Positions 55,564 through 64,000 of a DNA stretch of 64,000 nucleotides are shown here, one piece after another. The stretch covers positions 434,001 through 498,000 of the forward strand of contig NC_018205.1 in the NCBI RefSeq assembly GCF_000219625.1. The letters are read 5' to 3'. Under the pieces are notes generated by a model. The model saw only the letters and a list, made by a program, of their open reading frames with translations, was not told where the DNA came from and made no database searches. This stretch comes from Zymoseptoria tritici IPO323. Lineage: Eukaryota > Ascomycota > Dothideomycetes > Mycosphaerellales > Mycosphaerellaceae. The translations under genes and the position numbers were made by a program. The number at the start of each line of letters is the position of its first letter. Position 1 is the first letter of the stretch.

Positions 55564-57805
55564 ATGTCCTGGAAACAGACCACTGCGGCCAAACGCGAGC
55601 AGGTCCTGTCTCTCTTTCCTCCCGAATGGAGATTGGCGTCTGAAGAGACCGGAGGCAGGAACAAACGGCCAAAAGTGATCGACTTGGTTTCCAAACACGT
55701 TTCTGCCACAGAACGCGAAATCACGGAAATCTCAGTCCTGCAGCTGGTTCAAAAGCTTCAGCATGGCGATGTCACTGCTCGTGAGGTCCTGGTACGTGTC
55801 ACCTCCAAAGGGTTCCTGAAAGTGTCTCGAGCATTACGTAGCTGATGCGGTCGTGCTCGTCTACGCCGGTCGTGAAGAAGTACTGAATAACCATAGGCTG
55901 CCTTTGCCCATCGTGCTGCACTCGCACATCAGCTGGTGGGGTTTAACCTGGCTCAATCTCTTGCTTGCCACTCACATCTCCCTAGACCCATTGCTTGAGC
56001 GAATTCAATTATCAGGATGCACGAAGTCGAGCGACTCAACTGGACGAATACTGGCGCATGCATCAAAGACCGTTAGGTCCACTTCATGGACTGCCAGTCA
56101 GCCTGATGGATCGGTTCAATGTCGCCGGCTTAGACAGCGCATGTGGCTATACCAGCTGGCTTGGACAAATCAAGACAGAAAATGATGAGGGCGTGCTGAT
56201 CAAGCAGCTTCGCAGCCTTGGTGCGGTCGTCTTTTGCAAGACCAACGTACCTATGAGTTCAATGGTAAGCTCTCGTATCTTGCACCAGGTGGCGGAGACG
56301 CATACTTATTGTGTGCAAAATCTATAGATGGGTGAGACTGATAATAACATCATGGGGTTCACCATGAATCCATACAATAGGATGTTGTCGGCCGGAGGCG
56401 CTTGTGGTGGTGAGTCACGACTCGTCTTCAAATGCTACATGGACTTATACTCGAATTTGCACGACAGGCGAAGGTGCTTTAATAGCTTTGCGAGGATCAC
56501 CGATGGGTTTTGGAACGGACATTGGTATGTTGCATCAATCGCTCAACGTAGATCAATGCTTACGGCCGTGCAGCCGGCTCTACTCGCATCCCGGCAGCCT
56601 TCAATAATCTTTTCTCCTTGAAGACTTCCGAACAGAGACTCCCCCAAAGTGGTATTGCTGCAATAGTCAGTGTTCGACCATGTTCGATGTATGTCGTGAA
56701 CAATGCTGATGCTCGCACAAGCTTCCCGGCCTACCTACAGCCTCCGGCTCTATTGGCTTGCTCTCTTACGATCTCGACGGGATCAAGCTAATGTTTAGGG
56801 CTATATTGGACTCGAGTCCATGGACTTACGACTCTGAGAATCTGGAGATGCCTTGGCGGCAAGACAAGTACGAGAGTATCATGGCACGCAGCTGTAGCCC
56901 AGCATCGACAGAGGCAAATGGTCGACTGGTGTTTGGAGTAATGGCTTCAGACGAGAATGTCACCCCACACCCACCCATCCGGCTCGCTCTTCAGGCAGTC
57001 AAGCAAGCTTTAGTAGCGTGCGGACATGAGGTCAGTCGCACGTGAGCCAGAAAAAAAAACACCCCCACCCGACAGAGCTAATGCATCGGCAGGTCGTTGA
57101 ATGGAGACCGCCTCCGCAGAATGAAGCAGTCGAGACACTTGTGCGCCGTCAACTATCACCTGGACCACCAGAGAGACTTCGCTGATTGTGTGTGCAGTTC
57201 AAAATCCTTGGATCAACTGGCGCAGAAGAAATACGGCGTGCCCTTGATGCCAGTGGAGAGCCTCCCGTTGCTCAAATGCGCCCATGGTATGACCAACAAG
57301 GCGGCGAAAACATCTCAACGTCCGAATTCTGGCAACTTTGCGAAGCTCGAGACCAGTATCGAAGGGCCCACGCCAGATACTGGCGGCATATGGACGAGCA
57401 GACCAATTCAGGAAGGCGGGTCGACGGCGTTATTCAACCAGTTGCTCCCTACGTTGCCGGTCATCAGAACGACTTTCAGTATTATGCCTACTCAGCAATC
57501 GCGAACGTTTTGGACATCTCCGCCGCCACTTTCCCGGTCTCGTCGGGTTTCTCTCTCGGCGAGATGGCAGCCGAAAAGGAGTCCGATGAGCCGATAAGGG
57601 GCGAAGAGGATGAAAGGGTTCAAAATAATTGTGGGTAATTCCTTCGTTTTTTGGGTTCATGGGCTGATGCGTTATCCTGGCAGACCGACCGCAAGATGTA
57701 CAGAATATGCCAGTAGGATTGCAGGTACTAGGCCGTCGATTGCAAGAGGAACAGGTCTTGGCAATGGCTCAGGCGATTGTGGAAGCAATGCAGCGTGAAA
57801 CCTGA
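55564..57805 (+). CDS. Amidase-signature protein, acetamidase (AmdS)-like, 10 exons
   Basis: Proposed exons: 55564-55791, 55897-55935, 55986-56264, 56328-56409, 56468-56524, 56574-56651, 56741-57030, 57093-57140, 57198-57630, 57684-57805. They total 1656 nt, 551 residues, close to the ~548 of fungal acetamidases. Motifs: AAFAHRAALAHQL, GPLHGLPVSLMD, VVFCKTNVP (catalytic Lys), GGACGGEGALIALRGSP, GTDIAGSTRIPAAFNNLF (nucleophile Ser) and MPVGLQVLGRRLQEE near the end. The family uses a Lys-cisSer-Ser triad to hydrolyse amides. Here the usual GGSSGGE reads GGACGGE, so the cis-Ser is Ala and activity is doubtful. The boundary of exon 6 (GTATTG donor) is the weakest. Not RIP-mutated; it starts 220 bp after L3. 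Confidence 0.75.
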
Positions 57806-57941
57806 TCGTCCCGAGTTCATGTCCAGCGTGGTGGCCCGCTGCTGCAAGATTTGAGCACGACAGCGTATACTTGTTACTTTTTCATTGCCAAGTCCGATGA
57901 CGGCGGAGCTCCGGATCTGGCAAGCGGCCAAAACCTCGGCG

Positions 57942-58010
57942 CCTGAAATCATGAAATCACAAAATCCTGAAATCACAAAATCCTAAAATCCTAAAATCCT
58001 GAAATCCTGT
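57942..58010 (+). repeat. AAATCCTG-type microsatellite at an island edge
   Basis: Irregular 8-9 bp units (AAATCCTG, AAATCACA, AAATCCTA) about eight times, exactly where normal-composition DNA gives way to RIP-mutated DNA. Confidence 0.75.
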
Positions 58011-58919
58011 AATCGTAGTAGCGTTCGCGCGTATATTCGGGGTTACACTAGATATAACTTCACTTTATAGATCGCTCTTTCGGGTTTAATAGCGACTACA
58101 CTTTATAGATCGCTAATAGCGCTATCTATACTATAATTGTTCTTCTAATCTATAGTTTATAATACTAACCTACGTTCGCGTACTGTTTATAGCGACGTTT
58201 ACTTTAGTAACTAATATATATACTATTCCGCTCTATCGTAGCTACTAGTAGGCGTTCGATTAATCTTTAAATAGAACTATAGGCTTAGTTAATATAACGT
58301 CTATCCTATTCGCGTAGCGTTCGTAGTATATTCGATATTTAAACCTTACTTCCGAAGCGTATTATTCTACTTACTTCCTATTATTATATCCTATTATCGC
58401 TATAGCCGCTTTCGGACTACTATTATCGACCGTAACTATTATGCCTCTTATTATTATGCCTCTTATTATTAGGCTTACGATATATCTTCCTCCGCTTCTA
58501 CGACTTCGTCTTCTTCTTCTTCTTCTTCCTTTAGAGAAAGCAAATATATTATAGTAGGTTACCTACTACTATATTCGCGCGGCATTCGCGCCTACGTTCG
58601 GCGTACTAACCTCTATATAGATTTACTAAACCTACTACTACTAATACGACCGACTTCTAGTTCGTTACGCTAGTAAAATAGAAGTCCTAGGTCGACTAGG
58701 CTAAGGGCGACGACGCCTAGAAGAAGAAGATTACGCTATATATTCTATTGCGGCGATTCGCGGCGATTCGTAGTACAATTCGTAGTACTAATTTATATTA
58801 TTTAGTTAAAATCTTCGCTACTACGAGGCCGCCGGCCTTATTATAGAGACCGATAAGGGTAAGGCTACGCCTTCGCTATATAGTTAGTAAGTAAATACTT
58901 ATTATAGTTCGTCGTATCG
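58011..58919. other. RIP-mutated left part of element E2
   Basis: CpA-depleted sequence. A plus-strand piece near 58670-58740 reads as LVKWKSWVDWAKGDDAWKKK if TAG is taken as Trp, so a further exon may exist. No TIR like that of E1 was found here. Confidence 0.35.
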
Positions 58920-59398
58920 TATACTAATATTGATTTAGGTATTCTCGTCCTAGCGCCTTAGGCGCTATCTACTACGTCTAGTAGAATAAGATAGAGTCTT
59001 ACGCCTATTATAAGGCTAAGGCCAAGGGCGTAAGTATCTATTTATACGCTATTTATATAGTAATTCGCTAACTACGTTCCTAGGATTATAGGGCCGCCTA
59101 CCCGCTACTACTACTACTACTGCCTACCGCTACCTCGGGCTCCGGTATCGACCTTTCTACGGTCGCCGAGGCCGCCGCCACCTCCTCTATCTCCGCCGCC
59201 GCCGCTACTATTTCCTTCCTAGAGGAGAGGGTCTCCGAGTTAGAGACTAACCTCCGCGGGGCGGAGGAGAGGGTAGCGACCCTCGAGCGCCGCCTCGAGC
59301 GCGAGTAGAAGAACGCGGAGAAGAGCCGCGAGGCCTTCTCTACCTTAAAGGTAGAAATGCGCGGTCGCTTTGCCGCCCTCGAGAAGGGCGATAAATAG
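58920..59398 (+). pseudogene. E2 coiled-coil protein gene
   Basis: The N-terminal piece YSRPSALGAIYYV, then NKIESYAYYKAKAKG (58940-59028), parallels the start of the E1 coiled-coil protein (YTRGRNLGYAYYV). An interruption, perhaps an intron, follows. From 59100 a clean frame reads PTATSGSGIDLSTVAEAAAT, then a strong coiled coil (ISFLEERVSELETNLRGAEE, RVATLERRLERE) ending GDK at 59398. The coiled-coil part has kept its GC-rich codons better than its surroundings. It ends 91 bp from the transposase end, tail to tail, as in E1 (74 bp). Function unknown. Confidence 0.58.
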
Positions 59399-59489
59399 GT
59401 TCTTATAGTATTTAAATAAGTTCGCGGTAGCGTTTATAGTATTAATCGTCGTATTCTACCTTATTCTATACTTAATCTCCTTACTCGAA

Positions 59490-62330
59490 CTATAAAGCTA
59501 TATTAATGTCGTCTTGAATTACTCTATAGCGTAGTACTATAGGCCTAAACTACGTAGGGTCGTCCTCCTTATCGGCCTACCAATTAAGTTTATCGTCCGT
59601 AGGTAGTAGGCTATTAAATAGGTTCTCGTTTGCCTCGTTAAGGATAGCCTAGTTTACTAGATTAGTACGCTAATAAGCTATAAGTAGCTTTAGTGTCTTA
59701 TCTAGTATACCCTAACTATTAGTAAGGAGGTATCTACGTAGCTTATTACGTAGTGCTATGTATACTTATATATATATGCGGTTACTATCTATATTAATAG
59801 CCTTACCGCTTATAGGTATCGTAAATCCACGGCGCTATAGCGTCGTATAATACTACTATAATATAGCCTCTAGAAGATACTCCTTAATATCAAATCCTAC
59901 GAATTGTTATATAAATGCTCTACGAACGTAGGAGTAATAAACCTTAAAGATCTTCCTATATAGGCTTAAGTGTCTCTAGCGGTACCTCTAGCCTATACTG
60001 TTTAAAGTCGCCAGCTTCCTCTAGATAGTAGTATAAGACGTATAGGATACCGGAGAGTACGTATAGCCTATTATACTACTTTCGTATCCGGTACGTATTC
60101 TAGAGATATACGAAGTCGAGAACTATACCGCGAATAATCGGTATATATACCGCGAGCATTGTAATACGGTTATACTTATTCCTCCTTAGGTATAGCCCCT
60201 AGCCCTATAGTTCGTAGAAGAACTCGCGCTAGCGCGTAGTACTAGGCCTCTAATGTCGCTACTATCCCTCGATCCGGTATTAAAGTTTGCTTATACTATA
60301 CCGGAAGTAGTCGTCGAACGTTAGAGGCTAGGCAGTTAGTAGAATTCGCGTACTATTCGTGTAGCATTCGTACCTTAGGGCCCTAGTATATTGTTTGTTT
60401 GTTTGTTTGTTTGTTCCATTTACGTCCTTTTGGAGTCTATGACTATGTAGGACGGCCTTGCAAGCAAGGCAGTAGATCTATTTACAATCAAATTCTTTCA
60501 GTATTCTTTAACCTTAGGGGAAACCCCGTGCCTAAGGCAATGCCAAAGGACTTTAACCAAATGCAAGACAAAGGAAATCGAACGAGTGTCGTTGTCTGTT
60601 GTCTGCAGCCAGGGCTGCAGAATTTTCGCGCCAAGCTTTTTACAGAATTTTCAGCGGATCCTTCCGCTTCGTATACACACACACGCTGCAAATTCGAATG
60701 CAAAATTCGAATGCAAAGCAGCTGTCCAACTCGCTGTCTTCTCTTGTCCTTAATATGCCTTTGTGGTATCGTAGTAGCAGTTCTATCTACGACAACGCAG
60801 GTTGATCGTAGAGTTGTGGATTCCACCGAGTTCCAGCTCTTTGAAGTGCACTTTTCCGTAGAGGACCCGAATCTCTAGAGGGAAAGAGGTGCGATTTCGG
60901 TTCGGATTTCGAGGAGGTGCGCGTATAGGGCAGAGTGGACTGCTTCTTCTTCTTCTTCTTCTTCTTGTTTGCAGCGTAGAGGGCTATTCGTTCGAATCGT
61001 GCTGTTGTTCTGCTGTAGCTTGTATTTCGAGGCGGATTTCGAGAAGGATTTCGAGGCGGATTTCGAGAAGGATTTCAGGCGGATTTCGAGAGGTTTTCGA
61101 GGAGGTTTCTTCTAGACTGTCTTGGTTTCCCTTCGAGGAAGGTACTTACAACGGCCACCACGTGAAGGTGCAGTCTGTTCGGCCGTCTAGGGCCCTAGTA
61201 TAGCTAACGCCTTAAAGTTAAGTAATAGTCTACGACGTATAGCGTCTTAGGGCTACGATTAGTTTATAGGATTGTAGGACTAATCTATATATTAATAAGC
61301 ATTCTTACGGCGTTTATAGTATGGTCATTTCCTTATATTATGCTACTAGCTCTAGTAGCCTCTATATACTACGCCTAAATAGACACCTATATCTTGCTAG
61401 TAATGCCGACGTATATCTAGGTAATATAGCGTAAGAACGCGTCTATATAAGTATATATTTCGAAGCCAAAGTGGTCTAGCTTATAGTAGGCGTCTATTAA
61501 CTATATATAGTTTGGCCTAGGTAGGATAGTTCTAGCTCTACGCTATTGTCTAGCAAATACCCTCCTCCTCTCTATACCTTCGGGGTTTAACTATTAGAGA
61601 ACACTATATAATCTGTCCCTACTTACGATATTATATCTCGTTCGCATATACTTATAGAGTATACGTCGGCTATAGTCCTTAATATTGCTATCCTTAAGCT
61701 CCTTCCGTAGTACTTCTATAATAGCTAACTCGGCTTCCTCTCGTTATTCCGAGGCGATACGCTTATAGAGCCCTATCTCCTTCCGTATACGCGCTATAGT
61801 GTCTAGCCTAATAATAAAACCATCGCGATAGAGAAGTCGACATACCTTAATGTCTATAAGGCGAAGGATAAAGAAGTAATACGCAATACGCTACCGTAGT
61901 AGTAGTAAGTCGATATAGGCTCTTCGAGCTATAACGTTCTATATTTGTAGTCGGCGCCGGAGAGTTCTTAGTACTACGTTAACTCTATATACCTATAGGA
62001 GTTTATCGCGGATTGCGCCTTATATATACCCGGCTCTAATCCGCTACGTAATCTAATCCCTAAAGTTATTAAGCGGAATCCGCGGGTAGTTACCGTTCCT
62101 TTCTATTATATTAGAGAATATAGCGCGAATTTAGTAGCAAACGGCGTAAACGGCGAAGCGTATTATAGTGTCGTATATATGCAAAATCGTAATAGTTAGG
62201 TAGATTAACGCGGTAATATCGGAATTCGGCCGACAAACCCTTATTAAACCCTATATTTAAGCTTATTCGTACTAGGTTCGTAGCAATATTTAGGGGTTAG
62301 ACCTAACTATTAGCCGCATATAGACAAATC
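59490..62330 (-). pseudogene. E2 integrase-type transposase, split by a SINE-like insert
   Basis: Minus-strand coding from about 62330 to 61203 and from 60375 to 59490, with retroposon B in between. N-terminal blocks align with E1: FRDWITWRIRAGYI, GAIRDKLL, DLLLLR, IAYYFFILRLID and IARIRKEIGLYKR (Trp/Gln inferred at TAG/TAA). Core: PNYI(W)LIDAYYKLDHFGFEI, then YIDAFLRYIT, and after the insert FDDYFRYSISKL, YRIEG with two Trp-type TAG, and GIVLDFVYLWNTYRIRK. The C-terminus keeps YIALRNKLRRYLLTNS as in E1 (YITLRSTIRKLFRVHS). Divergence from E1 is large at the protein level, so these are two old family members. RIP is heavy. Confidence 0.7.
60391..61187 (-). mobile_element. SINE-like retroposon B (797 bp)
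   Basis: The minus-strand element starts at 61187, with its CAAA-type tail at 60391-60415. A perfect 15-bp target duplication TAGGGCCCTAGTATA (60376-60390, 61188-61202) lies inside the E2 transposase. It shares its 3' ~450 bp and a purine run with copy A, and the shared head motif CACCT..ACGTGGTG. Its body contains 24-bp tandem repeats (GGCGGATTTCGAGAAGGATT) at about 61031-61090. It is not RIP-mutated although its surroundings are, so insertion followed RIP of E2. Confidence 0.8.
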
Positions 62331-62525
62331 TTATAACTATTAGCCGCTTTATAGCTATATTAAAATGCATGTCTCTATCTATATACCGTTCGATAATTTT
62401 CGTAGCCCTATTTACGGCTAGGGTAGCTTAGAATAGGTAAAGAGGCGGGCATCCCCTATCCGATTTTTCTTCTCCTTCCTCCTATAGCTCCTATATACAT
62501 ATATACTCTTCTCTTAGTACAAACG

Positions 62526-64000
62526 ATGTCGTCGGTCTACGAAGAATAGAACATAACCTATAGCGTAACTAGTAAGGCCTATACTAACTACGGCGATTTT
62601 AGAGAGTACCCTAATTATAATAAGGTAAACCCTAGGCTAGACGGGTTCGGTATTTCCTACGATACGAACGATAGCGTAAACGCTACTATAAACGATACTA
62701 TAAAGAATACGAAGCCCGCTATCTAGCCTAAAGGTTATATAGTATTCTCGTTATTGTTAAACGAAGTAGAAGTATAGAGACGCAAAGGCTTCGGTAAGAA
62801 GCTACCCCTAATATATATATATAGTATAGGTGGCAAGTCCTATTCCTATAGGATGCCTTCGAACACCCCCGCGAATCGAGCTATCGCCGCCGCGAATAGC
62901 TATAAGGAGTCGGAGCTAGCGCTTAACTCGTCCCCTCCGCCTCCGACTAAGATAAAGAGTAAGGAACGAGCGGCCTTACCGTTAGTTATCCGGTGTAGTA
63001 CTAATATATAGACTTAGCGTTATCGTATAAAGTATACTCGGATTAGGTACGAGAAGCTATAGTTCCTTAGAACGTAGAAGGATAGGTTTACCGAAGAGAA
63101 GTTTAATGCGTATAAGAGAAGCTTTAACTTACTTACGGACTTCCTACTTAACCGTAGTAGTAACTATATAGTTAGGTTTATCTAGACATATAAGGCCTAC
63201 TAGAAACATATGTTTATTAATAGATTCTATAAGACTACTTACTAGCCTTTAGAGATAGCTACCGAGGCCCTAAGGTTAGTAACTCTCGCTAAGATACTAC
63301 TACTATTTCCATTTACTCGTATTAAGGGCTAGCCTAATATATTTAAGTTCGAGGTTATAGTACTACAAATAGACTTCGACTATTAATTAATCTACGACTA
63401 GGTTATTAACGATAAACTAATTGCTAACCCTAGCCTAGCTACTAATAAAGATAACTAGTACTATTTAACTAAGACGTTACCGGAGAGAATTACTATAAGG
63501 AACACGTTAATATAAAGGTATCTATATATAGAGTTACCGAAGGAACTACTATCGTCGCTAATATTGCCGTCGGCCTAAGAGATTATCTCTAAGGCCGTTA
63601 CGTCTAAGGTTTAGAGAGATAGGCTAGCTAGAGCCGTAGTAGATAATAATAAGATAGGAGTCTCTACTAGTATAAGTATAACTAACGCCGAGAACATACT
63701 ACGAACGCTACCGCTAGCGTATAAGCTAACAATCGACCTAACTAATAATATACTAGTCGGATAGCCGAGCGCTACTATAGCTACGAACGATATTACTAAG
63801 AAGAGTTCTAGTAAAACTATAAGTAAGACTAATAATACCGGTACGACTAGCGCTACTTACGCGGTTATTACGGGCATAGTAGGGAATAATACGGAGGAGG
63901 CCTCGAATATAGGCGCGGATATAGGCGCGAACGAGGGCGTAAATAATACTATACCTACGTCGCCCTAATCGCCGGCTCGGAAGAAGTAGAAAAGGGCTAT
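62526..64000 (+). pseudogene. E2 accessory gene with basic tail (runs off window)
   Basis: ATG 62526 (MSSVYEE) opens a frame that runs ~490 codons to the window end, broken only by TAG/TAA (no TGA, no frameshift). Readable parts include KVNPRLDGFGISYDTNDSVN, GGKSYSYRMPSNTPANRA, FNAYKRSFNLLTDFLLNRSS and LATEALRL-like helices; the last residues seen are SPARKK then KRA, a basic nuclear-type tail. It lies divergent from the E2 transposase, exactly as the E1 gene with a PQRKKQRVKK tail does. No known family was recognised. Homology to the E1 gene is supported by position and tail, only weakly by the rest. A DNA-binding or regulatory partner of the transposase is a guess. Confidence 0.55.

Overview
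The window looks like a repeat-rich compartment of a filamentous ascomycete (Pezizomycotina; a Dothideomycete is a guess). Genes have 41-133 nt GT-AG introns. The transposon families (Tad1-type LINEs, chromovirus Gypsy, Copia, Fot1/pogo) are typically fungal. Repeated DNA carries the signature of RIP (repeat-induced point mutation): CpA/TpG are nearly absent in the worst-hit blocks, and coding frames are broken by TAG or TAA where Trp or Gln is expected. About two thirds of the window is mobile DNA. The rest is islands of intact, intron-containing genes.

Layout. 1-3.0 kb: 5' half of a Copia element (minus strand) with its LTR, inserted in an unclassified repeat (R1). 3.2-10.5 kb: an F-box protein gene killed by RIP and split by a full-length 5.6 kb LINE with a clean target duplication. 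10.5-21.2 kb: gene island with an empty-site copy of R1, a coiled-coil protein, a small secreted-type protein with a stop in its leader, a DUF6919-like protein and a large deaminase-fold/MYND protein. 21.2-39.8 kb: an 18.6 kb RIP-mutated block bounded by ~67 bp terminal inverted repeats (element E1). It contains an integrase-type transposase, several accessory genes and a nested 6.8 kb chromovirus that itself carries an antisense gene. 40.0-43.4 kb: a short SINE-like retroposon, a BTB/POZ gene and a MITE. 43.4-50.5 kb: a solo Copia LTR, R1, a Fot1/pogo fragment and a RIP-mutated Tad1 LINE (L2, minus). 50.5-57.8 kb: a sulfite-efflux transporter gene with three 114 bp repeats in its promoter, a second copy of the same LINE (L3, plus) and an amidase gene. 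58-64 kb: a second, diverged copy of the E1-type element (E2), interrupted by another SINE-like insertion and running off the window.

The strongest candidate for something undescribed is the E1/E2 family. Two diverged copies keep the same three-gene order: a gene for a protein with a basic nuclear-localisation-like tail, a divergently transcribed rve/DDE integrase-like transposase, and a tail-to-tail coiled-coil gene. E1 is bounded by TIRs that coincide with the edges of the RIP-mutated block. Other notable points are the antisense gene of the chromovirus, retroposons that share their 3' end with the LINE, a solo LTR whose flanks do not match, and the promoter repeats of the sulfite-pump gene. 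All calls come from reading the sequence and recalling family motifs; no database search was run.
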